Assembly (NCBI GenBank): GCA_026874595.1
Contig: CM049310.1
Coordinates: 90,155,556 to 90,219,555 of the forward strand
Reading direction: 5' to 3'
Source: Sipunculus nudus
Lineage: Eukaryota; Annelida; Sipuncula; Golfingiida; Sipunculidae
Length of the DNA: 64,000 nt
Positions within the stretch are counted from its first letter, which is position 1. Each line of letters starts with the position of its first letter. Shown here one piece after another: positions 1 through 12,609 of this stretch. The notes beneath the pieces were generated by a model that was not told where the DNA came from, did no database searches, and worked only from the letters and a program-made list of their open reading frames with translations. Position numbers and translations under genes: made by a program.

Positions 1-513
1 TGGTCTGACGAATTTTTCATTTAATGCACAATTTCTATTTATAACGAACGCGTTATATCTTGCCTCTGGCAATATGTATGCATTCAACAATAACATCAAT
101 ATAAAATGAAAAAGAAAACATTTCTTTTACTTGTGTAAATATCATCCCTTTCCCTAATATCTTTATTAAAAAACTAACAATTTTAACCAATGATAGTTTT
201 ATAGGAAGGTAGAATAAATGGTCTATAAAACAAAATATAAAAAGAATTTTTTTTCCAAACATACACGTACATGCAAAATTTGAATGATTTATTCCTGTTG
301 ATTGGTAAGAAATATCCCGCTAAAGATGAAACGAAAACAGTGGTGATCAGCTGCCCATTGCGGTATCGGGGGAAACGTAAGATTTTATTAAATTATACGT
401 TGCGTTCAGCCTTATTTAGCTTCTTCTGTCTAGCGCCACTTGCTCAACAAAGCTCTGTAGCCATCAAAGCTGAATGCTCTTTCTTTACACGCAATGTGTT
501 GTATCTCTTTTAG

Positions 514-615
514 CAAACTGCCCTTGCGAAAGAATTTGAAGCCCTAGTGAGGGCAGACGACAGGTTTGAGGTCACAAATGACGTCATCATGGGATTAGTC
601 TGCTTCCGATTGAAG
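514..615 (+). CDS. Gene A penultimate exon (equivalent to gene B exon 11)
   Basis: Phase 0 to phase 0, 34 codons, acceptor ending tttag and donor gttggt. The protein begins [18 protein letters not shown] and ends LVCFRLK, matching gene B exon 11 (43456-43557) at all but one residue. Confidence 0.9.
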
Positions 616-1183
616 GTTGGTTGTCATATTTTAATACAACACTAACTTCCACTGAATAATGAAAATGAAACCCATCACATTTTCTCAAATCTTGTTCCTT
701 ATATTTATATATTTATAATTGTATGTTTACTTGGGCTTATATACCTACTAAAGTAAGGGATACAGATTTGTTCAAAATATAGGATATGACGAATTTATTT
801 TATTTCGTGACTTAATCAAATTTTAACAAGGAGGTTAAAAAGTAGATTCCAAAATCACTCAGTATGGCAATTACTTCATAAGGATTCCGTAGCTGTCCAT
901 TGTTCATGAATGTGTCGTTAATTAGAGAAGGGGTATACATTAAGGTTTAACTTCGCTTGCATAACTCTTGTAGTTTTAACCTCCTTGATCTTTGCAACCA
1001 TGAATCTGATTTCAGGATCAGTCAAATGAAGTCAATGAGCGATATCTGAAGAAAATCAATGAAGACGGCAGGACACATCTAGTGCCATCTGTTGGGAAAG
1101 GCGTGTACTATCTGAGATTTGCCGTTTGTTCTGCCATGACAGAATCAAAAGATATAAAATATTCATGGGATGTAATCCAGTAG
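514..1183 (+). CDS. Aromatic-L-amino-acid decarboxylase paralog A, 3' end (last two exons, 5' part outside window)
   Basis: These are the last two coding exons of a PLP-dependent group II decarboxylase (AADC/DDC-like, cytosolic, converting aromatic amino acids to amines). Exon 514-615 (34 codons) is preceded by a tttag acceptor and followed by a GT donor. It contains DDRFEV and MGLVCFRLK, the conserved C-terminal small-domain segment. Exon 1016-1183 begins after a ttcag acceptor and contains HLVPSVGKG and [10 protein letters not shown], ending at TAG. The first exon differs from the matching exon of gene B by a single residue (E for I at codon 7), which suggests constraint. The stop falls 13 codons earlier than in gene B: the reading continues in frame past the TAG with recognisable similarity to B's tail. 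Exons 1-10 lie outside the window, so activity and substrate cannot be judged. Confidence 0.88.
1016..1183 (+). CDS. Gene A terminal coding exon (equivalent to gene B exon 12)
   Basis: It follows the acceptor gatttcag, is read from GAT CAG TCA, and stops at TAG 1181-1183 (55 residues). It carries the AADC C-terminal motif HLVPSVGKG and LRFAVCSA. Codons after the stop (ISNTVLRESKVR) still resemble gene B's final residues, so the TAG truncates an originally longer tail. Confidence 0.9.
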   Translation, partial: DQSNEVNERYLKKINEDGRTHLVPSVGKGVYYLRFAVCSAMTESKDIKYSWDVIQ

Positions 1184-1542
1184 ATATCCAACACAGTGCT
1201 CAGAGAATCTAAAGTCCGTAGCACCAACTGCTGTCCACCTTTCCTTTGTAAATTATTTTCTTAAAAACGCATTTTTAATTTTTTCCCTAGAAAAGACATA
1301 AGTATTTGTTTACCTTGTTATGTTTTTTAAGAGTGTTTACATGATACAATGAAAATGAACAGCCGTCGATTAAGAATGTTTTTGCATGTGACCAGTGAAC
1401 TTGCCCGGCAAAATTGGGTATAAGGTGTTGTAAAATGAAGACTGCTTTTTCTTTTTTTTTCAAATAATTCGTTCTCTGAAATAAGGTATTAGGTTGGTAT
1501 TTAATTACCTTGTTGAAAATAGGGTCAATCGATATTATATAC

Positions 1543-1548
1543 AATAAA
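1543..1548 (+). terminator. Candidate poly(A) signal for gene A
   Basis: AATAAA lies 360 bp after the gene A stop. It is the first canonical signal after the stop that I noticed; the equivalent place in copy B (about 44563) reads AATATA, so the assignment is tentative. Confidence 0.3.
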
Positions 1549-1717
1549 ACTGTTTACCGATGAAATGAAACTAATAACAATTCTCATAGCAAATATCAGG
1601 TGGACACGAGGGGTCTAAGGGGATGTGCGTTATAATTAAAGGGGTCCATTCACCTATCTGACATTTATAAGTTAAAGATGTATTAGATCTTTTATAAAAC
1701 TAAAAATCCTCAGACCA

Positions 1718-1755
<38 letters not shown>
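1718..1755. repeat. (AT)n microsatellite
   Basis: About 18 dinucleotide repeats, followed by a short duplicated 'atatcaggaatcac' phrase. Confidence 0.9.
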
Positions 1756-1757
<2 letters not shown>

Positions 1758-2919
1758 GAATCACATATATATATCAGGAATCACATATATTGTTGTCCAA
1801 AGGTAGGTGAATGGGCAACTACTAATTAAACTAAAGTTATTATGAAAAGTGCTTAATAAAAAAAAACCAGATGCCTATTCTACCTTACTGAGGTCATGCT
1901 TGACTGATGATTTTCACCCTAGGAATTAATACCTAGGTATTAAAGCCCATTGTATTAAAGTTTCAAAGACCGCTATACAATCGATTGTTATCAATGTCCA
2001 CAGGTGCGTGTTGTAAGCAATAGCATAAACATGTATTTGTATCAAGGACTACATAAGCAATAAATCAAACTAATACACCTGTATATCACTTGAATTACTC
2101 TGTATAGGATTGTTGTCATTTGTCTTGTGTCCGGTCATTCGCTTAACAGTTGTTCTTTTAAATACATAAATGCCCAAGAAATTATACCTTTCGGGACATT
2201 CATAAGAAATGAGAATACATGATCCAGGAAATGTCAGTTAATAATTTCCATGTCAAGTTGTGACAAACATCAAGCTAAAATTGACGAATCTCAAACCATC
2301 GGAGGATGAGATAAGTAAAGAATATTAACGACAGATGAAATGCCACGAAATCATAATAAAATAAAACAGAGAAAAATACTAATATGGTTAAATTATTTAT
2401 AGTTAATAATAATCTCTAAAAATCCTAAGTAACTTTAACAAATACACTTGAACACAACTACACATATTGCTGAGACAGTCTTTGGGTTTAAAATCCTTGT
2501 GTTATTGGAACGTTTTTCATGCCTGCATTTTTATCACATTAAACACATAATTTCATTTCTTAGTACAAATCAGAAACATGGTTTTAATTTGTGTAATCTG
2601 CATTTTCAACAATCATTTTGTTGTTAATAGTTTGTTGGTATACGCACGTTATTTTTGTAGAATATTTAAAGAAAATTGCTTGCGTCTTTTAATTTGAGAA
2701 ACAAATATTTTTGTACAAAAAACACATTAGTCCATCCTTTGGTATATTACTTCTTCAGCATACAATATATTTTAGTAAAGGGTTATATAAAGAGTCTTAC
2801 AAATTAATCATTATTTATAACTTGTGTATCTAAAGTTTTAATACTCCCGAATATTCATGAATGTTTAGATAAATCAGGTACATATATATGCAGTCATGAT
2901 ATTTTATTTTTTTTTATTA

Positions 2920-4320
2920 TGGATATTATGTAGTGCTTAATCAAGAATCATATCCGGCGCTAATGTGCTCTACAGTAAAAAGCATAAAAGCTTATTTCAA
3001 TTGTACAGTACTTTAAAAAGTAAGACTATTAAAAATTAGTACATGTAAGAGTTTAAATGTAGTAGGATTTAAAAAAATAAGCGTTTTAAGGCGCAATTTA
3101 GAAACAACAAAAGCATGGACATGTTTAACGATTTCAGGAAAACTGTTCCACAGACCCGGAGCAGCAATCTTAAGACATTTTTCTCCAAAAGTTACAGTCC
3201 GAGCCTTCGTTGTTTACAAGCCTGTTTTTGCAGAACGCAGGATCCTTGCAGGAATGTATTGAACAAGGAGGTCGTGTGAATATGATAGAGCTAGACCGTT
3301 TATTGCTTTGGTAGTTAAAAGAAATTGTTTCAAACGAATCCGACATTCCTGGTAGCAAAAATCCGACTGGTAGCAAGTGCAGTTGTTTCAGTACCGCGAT
3401 AATATGGGAGCATTTCGACGTTCGAGTTATAATCCTGGCGGCAGTATTTGAATACGCTGTAATCTACTGATGAGAGTATCTGGCACTCCTTATAGTCGCC
3501 CATTTCCATAGAACAATCTAGACGTGACAAGTGCATTTTTTCAAGCATCGTCAGTGACATGAGGGATTTTTTCAGTGTTCCGTAAGTGGAAAAAATGATA
3601 TTGAAATTGCATTAATTTGCGTCTCCATTGAAAAATAGGTGTCTCAATAGACCCCGAGGTTTTGGAAGGTCACAAATCGCGTCACATCAGAGCCTTCTAA
3701 ATCGAGGCTTTGGGTACAGGATTCAGCTTTTTACGTAAAAACGATATTTCAGTTTTGCTAGTGTTTAATTTTACTTTATTATACGTCATCCATCCTCTAA
3801 TATCATTGATGTAGGATTCAATGAATCCAAACAAATCTGTCAAGTTTTCAAAAGGTTTGACAGCCAGATAAATTTTGGTATCAACGGCAATGATATTGCA
3901 TTTGGTGGCAACGTATTATTTCCCCTAATGGCTTTGTATAAAAACTGTTTAATTTAAGACCGAGCACCGAGCCTTGTGGTACATCAAATCTAAAATCCTT
4001 TGGGTTGGTTGTCACTCCATCAATTACAACGGTCTGTTATCTGCCTTCCAGATTTGAAGATAACCATGATAAGGCCAAACCTGGTATCCAAAAATTTGTT
4101 TCAGGAAGTGAAAACAATACTGAATGGTCAATTTTGACCACAGTAGAAGAAAGGTCCAGCATAAAAAGCTTAGGGACAGACCCCTTATCAAAATTGTCAG
4201 TTTTATCATTTTGAACCCTAATTAGAGTTGTTTCTCTTGAATAGATAGTTCGATTAGCTGACTGAAACCGATAATTAAAATTGTTGTCATTTACACAGGG
4301 CTCAAACCGACAGGACACAA
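2920..4320 (-). mobile_element. Degraded non-LTR retrotransposon (CR1/jockey-like) reverse transcriptase and C-terminus
   Basis: Read on the minus strand, 4318 down to 4037 gives a broken reverse transcriptase start with recognisable phrases (ETTLIRVQND, LFMLDLSSTVVKIDHS, FWIPGLALSWL) matching the 'LLDLSAAFDTIDH' and 'G..ALSWF.SYL' motifs of CR1/jockey-type LINEs. Further down come DVPQGSVLG (RT motif), remnants of the YADD region, and near 3160-3130 the characteristic AAPGLWNSFP C-terminal phrase. There are several stops and frameshifts, so it is a fossil. The equivalent interval behind gene B lacks it, so the insertion came after the A/B duplication or was lost from B. Confidence 0.8.
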
Positions 4321-4329
4321 TTCTCTCTA

Positions 4330-5290
4330 ACAGCTTTTCTACTTCACTTTAATGTCAGAAGTACTATATGTAAGCGTTTAAAGTTTATATTACTTTTATA
4401 CGCTTAACTTTATATTGAATGTGATGGTATGGATTTTAAAAAGGACAAGTCCTGCAAAACTCATAGAATTAATTGATATATCTAGAATAGCAGGACACAG
4501 GTTGTATCCATAATATTACGTAATCGGTGATGATGGGTGCTGAAGTTAACCTTTGTATATGCCCTTCTGGAAAATGGTCCAAAATTACTCAAACTATTAT
4601 GGTATCTTTGCCCTCCAAGGTGAATAAGAATTGTAATAATGTAGTTGTTCAAAGAAATAGCTTTAACTCCAAAAATGTTTAACGTGAAAATTGGAATGAA
4701 ATTAAAAATAAGGCACACAGAAAAGCTTCTTTTTACAGTTTCTGCTTCACAACACTGCATAATTTGCATTTATGCAATTGGCTGGGATTAAAAACTATCT
4801 CCCTCATTAAAAAACCCTCTAACACCTCCGTTAAGAGAAATGTATATTATTGATTTTCTAGCTTGCATATTAATTACTTGCATACTGTTGGATATACGGG
4901 ACACCCTACCATAATATCCTTTTTCTAGACTTTCATGGTATAGCTTCATTTAAGACCAAGATATACCAGTAAGTGACTTTTTGTGAGCTTCCTGGGAGGT
5001 TTCTTATGTTCACCTTGTAGGCCACCATTTTGATTCAAATGTTTTATTATAAGACTATAACTGTTATTTCTTTGGCCAGAATATCATGAAGTTAAACTTC
5101 ACATTCAACAAAATAAAGAAGTGACACGCCTGAACAAGTATGTTTCATTGTTAACGATTTAAAATGTCTTCTGAGGTAAATCAAATACAGTTTGGTATCA
5201 GTGCAAGCCTTGAGCTTTCTAGCTAAAAAACATCTACAAGTGGCCCATTTACAAACTTTAGAGAGTGTCATACACCTGTGCCCTTGAAAT
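4330..5290. other. Non-coding flank conserved with copy B
   Basis: No gene seen. From about 4650 to 5260 the text matches 48130-48830 closely. The similarity then ends abruptly: copy B continues into an Ig-like exon whose partner is at 20990, so about 15.7 kb separates the two homologous blocks here. Confidence 0.65.
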
Positions 5291-5299
5291 CTGGAACCT

Positions 5300-5930
5300 G
5301 AAATTGAATTTCTGTTGATGAGTGGTACCATAAATGTGAAGTCAGAATTCAATCAGTCCAAAAAATGAATTCAACATCTGAAAACCAAACTGAGAGAAAC
5401 ATTCACTTTTGATCTTTACCTCTGACATTTTGACATCAAAATGGAAACGGGTCTCTCTTTATTCCTTTATAATTGATTTAGTTTATCCTTTATAGTTTTA
5501 GTTTATAAATTAATCTACTGTTCAAACGAAAGGTTGTCAAGACTAGTACATACACCTTGCGTAAGAGTAATTGCTATTCAAGTGGCAAATGGGCTATAAC
5601 GCCCAGCTGAATTTGACGTACTGAAGACGCATCTTGTAATTATTTGTATTTTGATCCGATAAAAAATATGATATTTGTTAAGGTTCCTTGCACAATGGAA
5701 AGAAACCTTCCCAGAATGCAAAAAAAACATGCTTTCTGCTCATAATATTTAGAAAATAGTTAAACTGATCTTATTTAGGGTTTTCATGAAAATTTCATCA
5801 GTAACTCCCTATATGCTAGTTTGAAGTTGCTACGTCAAACTACCATTTTTACACGTCTGACTGATAGTGTGCTGAAATTATAACATTTTCCTAGCAGAAT
5901 ATAAGTCACAGTAACATTATAATAGGTTGC
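5300..5930. other. Anonymous AT-rich DNA
   Basis: No gene, RNA or recognisable element seen. Confidence 0.5.
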
Positions 5931-6830
5931 CAAGGAATCTTTATTGGAAACTCCCTGGATTTTTTATCAAATTAGAAGCTTCCAGGTCCAACTGTAAAAA
6001 ATCGTGCAATTTGTCTTATGGGTTGGTCGAATCATGTGCTTGAATATGTCTAACTTTAAAAACTGACTTTGCGAAAATCATTGGTTTTAGGAATATGGGT
6101 CCACATTGACCCGATTTCAGGATTCAAAGGAGACTTGCCCAGGGCATCCCTGGATATATCATGTTTTTGACCGGTAGCTCTGCTGAATACACAATACCAT
6201 TAACTTATTCCAGGTTTCAATGGAAACTTGCAAAAGACCTCCCTGGATGTGTAGGTAGAGGTTTTATTTGCGGCCGGGCTGCTGCAAAAATGGTTTAAAG
6301 CAGAAACATCTTTAAGGTAGCTCAATCAGCATTCAGCAAGTGATAAATACACTAGATGATCAATATACAAGAAAAGAGTCATTGCACTCTATACATTTGT
6401 TAATCACATACTGGAACTTTCGTATCGAACTTTTAATTATTCTTGGTTACAGGTTCAACAGGATAGGAAGCAGTGGTCCTATTTCAGATGTCCAAGGAGA
6501 TTTTTCAATGTACTCATTGGATTGAAAAGATAGAAAAATCCTAAGATTAGCGGATACAATTTGTGCCGCGTCTGACCCTTTTGGTGCTTAAAATCATGTT
6601 TTTGGCCCGGTGGTTTCATGATCTTACTTAAGGCTCCATAGAAATTTGCCTCGGGACCTCCATGGATGTACAGTTAGAAATTTCTTGGTCTAGTGGTAAC
6701 CTATTAACAGCTTAAGTGTTTCATTTGGTCACAGGGACCTAATTTCAGGTGTCAAGTGAGATATTTATGGACTTTCCTGGATGTTAAGTTAGAAGATTCG
6801 AGGCTCAGCGGTTACGACTTGTTCCCTGTT
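5930..6830 (+). repeat. Degenerate tandem repeat with units of roughly 130-150 bp
   Basis: The phrases 'atttcaggt(t)tcaa(t)ggaga', 'cctccctggatgt' and 'ttagaag.ttc..ggtc' recur near 5950, 6110, 6215, 6480, 6650 and 6750. Copies are diverged. No coding potential is apparent. Confidence 0.55.
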
Positions 6831-6859
6831 TAGGACTGACAAATAAAGAAGGATCGTTA

Positions 6860-7180
6860 CAACTCAAAATAAACAGCCAAAATGGTACAACTATAAATGT
6901 TAATATGAAGAGAGAAAAACATAGATTAGCAAACAAGTTTAGAACTACAAATAGTAACAATAATTTTGCGTTGCACAGAAAAGCAAAATCAATATGTAAA
7001 GATCTCTTCAATTCGATTAAGAAAGAATACAATAACACATTTATACAAAATATAAAGTAGTATACGTCTTTTAATGATAGTTAAAGACGTAATAAATAAC
7101 ATATCAAAAGAGAAATGGGTTGAATATTTTAGGCTGTTGCTAAGTGAATATTTTGTTGCATTAGATATTTATTGAAAGAT
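6860..7180 (+). mobile_element. Short LINE ORF2-like fragment
   Basis: Plus-strand translation from about 6894 gives a lysine/arginine-rich stretch (KREKHRLANKFRTTN, KSICKDLFNSIKKEYNN) followed near 7110 by SKEKWVEYFRLLLSE. Both resemble the linker between endonuclease and reverse transcriptase in L1/Tx1-type LINEs. It is short and broken. Confidence 0.45.
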
Positions 7181-7489
7181 AATTTGATCAATATAACTAA
7201 AATATAGAAAACAACCCTAAGTAAAATGAAATCCATATGAATATAAACCAAGAAAAAATTAAAAAAAAAACTTTCACATGTATTAAGAATAGAAAAAGCT
7301 CAGAAACAAGATGGTATTACAGTGAGTAAAAATAAATCAAGAGTTCGGTTGTTGTTATTGTTGTTTGACGTTTTATTTTGTGTTGTGGCCGTTAAAATTT
7401 TAACATTTCATTAATTTCATTAATAACATATAGTAAGTATAATAATGAATGTGAGTAAATAATCGTTAGCTACTAAAGTCAATTGTGCT

Positions 7490-8256
7490 TCTACATATTA
7501 TGGAACATATATTTTTAATCCGTTAACATGATCACGTACATTGATATTCATACTCTTTTTCAAACAACAGTAACAAGTTGAGATAATGTCCATACCTGCA
7601 TTGACTAAACACTTCTGTCGCTTTAAACGACTCTTTTCTCGTAAAAGCCGTTTTCCTCGCTTCATTCCAAAATGCCAAAACATTATCACAATTAACAATA
7701 AAATGTTCAAAACTGTTTCTTTAATTTGCAAAAGATACATTGTTCACTGTCCCTTTTCTCCATTTTGTGTAACGGAATCGGAATGAACTTTTTCTACCCT
7801 GTGTTGTCCATTTTCTAGGATTTTACCCAAAATAAATTACCGGTCATATTTCTTTTTCAAAAGCAATGAGATGCTTGTTATAAAATATTGTCAATACACC
7901 TGTTGTCCATTTTTTGTATATTAAAAAAAATATGTTATCTTAAATATATCAGTTCCTTACTACACTTTACATTCTGATGCTAAAGAGAACTGCACAGTGC
8001 ATTTAATTGAGATATAAAACCTTGTACTACATTCCACATTTTCTGTAAGCTAGACATAGGATATAATACAATCATTATGATAAGTACGTCTATAACAAGT
8101 AAAAGACCCTTTTTCAACCAATCGCAAAAAAATAAAGTAGAACCTTTGTATTTTACATTAACATTATTCGATATCGCTTGTTCGTCGGCCAATTCATTAT
8201 TTGTATCTTCCTTTCTAAAACGGTTTTCAGAAAAGTTTAGATAAAACACTTGCATT

Positions 8257-8260
<4 letters not shown>
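7490..8260 (-). mobile_element. LINE 3' end relic (C-terminal zinc-binding region)
   Basis: On the minus strand, 8160 to 8000 gives a 'W...GLLLVIDVL' phrase and 7720 to 7600 gives HFIVNCDNVLAFWNEARK, which fits the 'E.HLF..C....FW' zinc-binding C-terminus of L1-like LINEs. Several stops and frame changes show that it is dead. Confidence 0.55.

Positions 8261-8305
<45 letters not shown>
8255..8305. repeat. (AT)n microsatellite
   Basis: Nearly pure AT dinucleotides, abutting the Penelope-like relic. Confidence 0.9.
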
Positions 8306-8307
<2 letters not shown>

Positions 8308-8309
8308 GC

Positions 8310-9745
8310 TAAGTAGGTTCCAGTGCTTGCAGTATAGTGCTCGATACAGCTTAGGTAGAGCAGAATAACTAAACGTTAAGCAAGCTGGAGCATCGTGTTA
8401 TTACTCCGAGGCAGGGCATTTCCCGTCTAAGGGAAATGTGTTATTCACCCTACAGTTGCAGTTTTTTTTCGCTGGTTTCTTGGTTATTTTTTGCAATGAT
8501 TTTGTTGTTATGGGCTGTTATTATTTGCATCATTTTTCTCATGCAACTGTAACTGATTTTGATTGTATTTTTGTTAAAAATTATTTGTAGTTTGTTGTCC
8601 CAGGGGAAGTGTTTTTTTTTTATCAGTTTTAAGAATTGTTTTGATATTCTTGCTGTATGGTGGGTAATACTAAATTATCTTTCTAGCTCTGTTTCTTTTC
8701 TTTTTTTTTTTGTTGTCCATTATTGCCGTTTCCCGCATTGTAATAGACGCTTTCGTTGTACCCTGCTTTCTTTAAGGCTGAGTTATAAATTGGAGCGGCA
8801 TCTTCAAATATTTCTTTGCTTGATGATAATAGTGTGAGTCTCTTCCCGATTGCCTGTGGCAAGTTCTTAATGATAGATGGTGGGTGATTTGATTTGCATT
8901 TTATATAGACAGGTTTGTCGTTGGGTTTTCTTTATGGTTTGGTCTATTCAGTGCGGAGGTGAAGGTTTTCCGCTTCACTACCTGATGCTGATCGTAAAAA
9001 AGCTAGACCGTCGTTGCGGTATAGACCAATGCTTTTCGATGTTCAGGTTTTTTCCTAGGTCACTGAGGATATATAATCCAACCAGTTCACATACTCCTGC
9101 GCCGTCAAAAGCACCCATAGTGACGTCAATCTGGTTTGGTGCACCTATTTTTATCCAGGGTTTTCCCTGATTGTCAAAAAGTATGGATCTTCTAGAATGC
9201 ATTATGGCTTCGATTTCCGTTTTTGTAAGGTGGTGATTTGATTTTGCCCATTCTAAGGATTTGGTTAGGAGGTTCTCATTTATTTCTTTGTCGCGCTTTT
9301 GTATTTTTGCGTGATGTTTTCTTTCATGATCTTGTCATAGTAAATTGGGTTCATTTTGTACATGTTTCTTGTTTTGTCCGCTTTTACGAAAATTCTGGTC
9401 GACATTTTTATTTTTCCTATATCTTCCTGAGGGTTGCTTGGAAATCACTGTCAACATTTCTGAATTGTATTTTATCTACCATATGGAGGAGATCCCTTTC
9501 AAATTCTACCATTTCCTCAACCTGGGGTGGGGTGTTTTTAGATTTTATCCCAAAATGTCCATATTGTGTTTCAATATCATTACTATGGCTGGATTCAGAT
9601 TCCGGGTTGCTCTTATGAAAAAAGAATGCTTTCAATCGCATGCGTTTGATTAGTTCGTCGGTCTTTTCAAGCACTGTTATTATATAGTCCTTTCGGGTGG
9701 GATCGGTATGTCTTTGAGAGAATATTCCATGTTGAACAGATTCAT
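8310..9745 (-). mobile_element. Penelope-like retroelement relic (reverse transcriptase plus start of GIY-YIG linker)
   Basis: Minus-strand reading gives an ordered set of family phrases. About 9715-9640: SLKNIPIP and LEKTDELIKRM. About 9570-9510: KSKNTPPQVEEM. About 9390-9320: ADKTRNMYKMN and YYDKIMKENIT. About 9160-9060: PWIKIGAPNQIDVTMGAFDG and CELVGLYIL. About 8630-8560: FLKLIKKKHF and FNKNTIKISYSCM. About 8460-8410: CNCRVNNTFPLDGKC. The order and the Cys-rich linker that precedes the GIY-YIG endonuclease in Penelope-like elements support the call; the endonuclease itself is lost. It contains frameshifts and stops. Plus-strand ORFs of 97-126 codons across the same bases are shadows. Confidence 0.7.
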
Positions 9746-9749
9746 TGTT

Positions 9750-12600
9750 TCATATATATATAATATCCTTCGGGGTCATATTTGCAAAATTTGTGTTGGA
9801 ATATGCAAGAACCATGTTATTATCAAAATACTTCAGTACTATCTTTCCAATCATGAGCCATTTATCGTCAAAACATTTCATAAAACTTTTTAAACCATAT
9901 AATATAAATATTTGCCAAACAAATGGAATGTTTACTCCCCCATACCTATATCTTTGCTATATCTCTCTATACCTATGTCATTTTTTATTTTTTCTTTACC
10001 TTTTCTAGTACCCTGTCAATGAATTTATACATCAAACCGTTAACCCGTTTACAAACATATTCCGATAGGCGCAGGACCATCAGTAAATGAACAATTTGTG
10101 AAGCCAGCATACTCTTAGCTATAATTACACTAACACAAAATTTCTCTTGCTTAAGGATTTAACAGTTATTTTTCCATATTTTTAAATCCTGTTTCCTCAA
10201 TTACTCTCTATCTCGGCCGCTGACCTGTCATTGGCATATCTGACACCTAGTATCTATTGAGTTATAACCGGCGATATCACATGGACGCTATGGAGCCTCT
10301 CCTATCCTTCCACTTTCCTAACCACTTCCTACTGGTCTCATATTTAATCTTAGGTCAGCAAATTGTTCAAACTCTGTTGCATGGATTTGAAATCCTTAAA
10401 AACCGACATTTCATCTCCAAAAAAAAAACAGTCGGATCGTCGGCATACTGTGTTAATTTTGTGTTTCGCCTACCTGTACACTACCCATGAATCTACCTGA
10501 AATGTATGTAGAATCATTTATTTTGTCTGTGCAAGGAAGATGGCGCTAAAGTGTTATTTTTGTATTCTATAGGAACACCTACATGTACCGGCCTTCTGGT
10601 CCGAGCCACCTTGTGATTTGGGCTGAATGCCATCCACTTTTGGATGTGTTATGTTTATTTTCTCAAATTAAATTTAAGGGATTAAATATATTATTCCCTG
10701 ATAGGTAAAAACACAATATATTGTGGGTATCAGTGGATGACTGAAACTTGTATCAGTAGAGTGGTTACTCTTAATTATAATCACAATTAAGTTCATATAT
10801 ATTTTAGTGTACCTACAACCAAGACCCTTATACATTTGGTAAATACTGTGATTAACCATGGAAAAACAGGAGGAATCAGTTTTTTGTATGGTAAAATTTA
10901 CATATCAAGGAATTGTCAGAATTCTGGGGTAAATAAACACATTTTGATAAAAACATGAACACATTTTACAATGACTTTGTCAGCTTGTGTCAGAGTTTTT
11001 TTATGAGTTAACACACTTTGTAGGTAAACACATGGGTGATACCATGCTCGTAACGACACTTTGTAGATACACACACACATTAATGATACTATTCTCGAGT
11101 ACAGGTATACTCTTGTACTCATTATAGCCCGTGTATTGCATAACTGTTCATGCACATATCAGGTGATATCTGGTCATTTTTGGTCTCATATAACATATTA
11201 ATTGTGTACTTTAACCTCTATATAATCAAGTTGAAACGTTATTATCTATATTGTTTGACAATTAATATTTTCTATATAATGAAATATAAAGAACGTGGAG
11301 GAAAATGAAACTCGCTGATACATTTATTGTCGAACAAAACCACAACCCTAGTGAAGTTTAACTGATGGCCACATACACCTTGTTGATACTTTTACTGTTT
11401 TGAAACACATGATGCATTGATGTTAATTAGTCACACATGATACAGTATTTCTGTGTATACACACGCCACACTTGATACTTTCATGATACTTTAATACTGA
11501 TGGTACTCCATTAATATTATGATACGCGATACGAGATATATCTACGAATAATTTATTGTTATTTTTATAAATTCCAGGAAGTTTGACCTCCCATAAAAGA
11601 TAGTTGGTCTACTTTGGTCTGGTCTTCGTGATTTGGTCTGCTTAATGACTGTGACTTTTACCGGTCTACATGATCACAGATGGTGTCAGCGGTGGGATGG
11701 GTTAGGTTCTTCTCTTCGATCGGCAAGGTCATCTCCTCGATTGCCCATCATAGGTTAAAGGTCATATCTTCAATCGTCGAGGTCATCTCTTTGGATCATC
11801 GATCTCGTCGGATTACCAAGGTTAAGGTCGTCGCTTCCTATAATCAAACTCATCCTACCGGATTCTTAAAGTCATCTAGTCGAATGTCAAGGATACTTGA
11901 ACTTTGAACAAGCCTTTGAACTGTGAATTCACTTGTGCATGTGGACTCATGATACATTGTGACCTATTTTGTTTGATGTGGCCGGTCGTCAGTCACCTAA
12001 TATACCAAAGTCAGATACATTTATGCCATTCGTCTTAAGAAAGTTGTAATGTTAATATGCAAGTACCTTGGACAAGTTATACCTGCGAGCTAATTATTGA
12101 TGTTATGTGAACACTTGAACACCTGCCAGCTGATTGCTAATGTGATATGAAACTTGATGACTTTGTGAACATTTAATGCCAAATTGTTAATATTTAATGT
12201 TTGATATGTACACCACTTGACGATATCCTAACTGTTACTTGATGTCTATCCTGGTTAGTATACACATCATTCAGTGACACTTTGTGCATATTTCATGTTT
12301 GATATTTACTGTTGATGTTCACACATGTGAACATATGTTGGTACTTTTCGTCTATACCTGTTTGTGTACATATCATGGTGTGAAAGGATCAGATTCAATT
12401 AATTATACTGTACTTCTCACACCATCCACATTAACATAATCCTCACAGTCCTATACATTAGATTATGCTTTGATTATTCTATGTGGAACACACACAATAC
12501 ACAGAAATACAGTCAGGACGACTTTAAACTTTCACACTTTAGAAATAATCAACAGGTTGTTGGATAAAACGATATCAGAGAGTACAAAAGCCTTAAACAA
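9750..12600. other. Anonymous AT-rich DNA
   Basis: No gene recognised. Minor structure only: 'acactttgtag(g/a)ta' occurs twice near 11020-11070, and 'aggtcat' recurs at about 11728, 11758 and 11779. These do not define a known element. Confidence 0.45.
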
Positions 12601-12609
12601 CAAATAGTT

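Larger units (their letters stand above)
1..5290 (+). repeat. Segmental duplication, copy A (gene A 3' end and flank)
   Basis: This stretch aligns by eye with 42930-48838, including exons, introns and downstream flank. Matching landmarks include the text around 50-90 versus 42975-43015, the two AADC exons, and the 4650-5260 block versus 48130-48830. The copies differ by insertions: this one carries a LINE relic (about 2920-4320), whereas the other has different repeats (about 45640-48105) in the corresponding interval. It probably continues upstream of the window. Confidence 0.8.

Noticed and set aside
549-590. CRE site TGACGTCA in the gene A exon (same in gene B exon 11)
   Set aside because: The bases encode conserved residues (N-D-V-I), so the motif is explained by coding.
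8559-9653. Plus-strand ORFs of 92-126 codons
   Set aside because: They overlap the minus-strand Penelope-like relic, whose reading explains the sequence. The plus frames have no motif and are shadows.
11680-11907. Repeated AGGTCA-like half sites as a nuclear receptor element
   Set aside because: Spacing is irregular and the copies are imperfect; likely a decayed local repeat.
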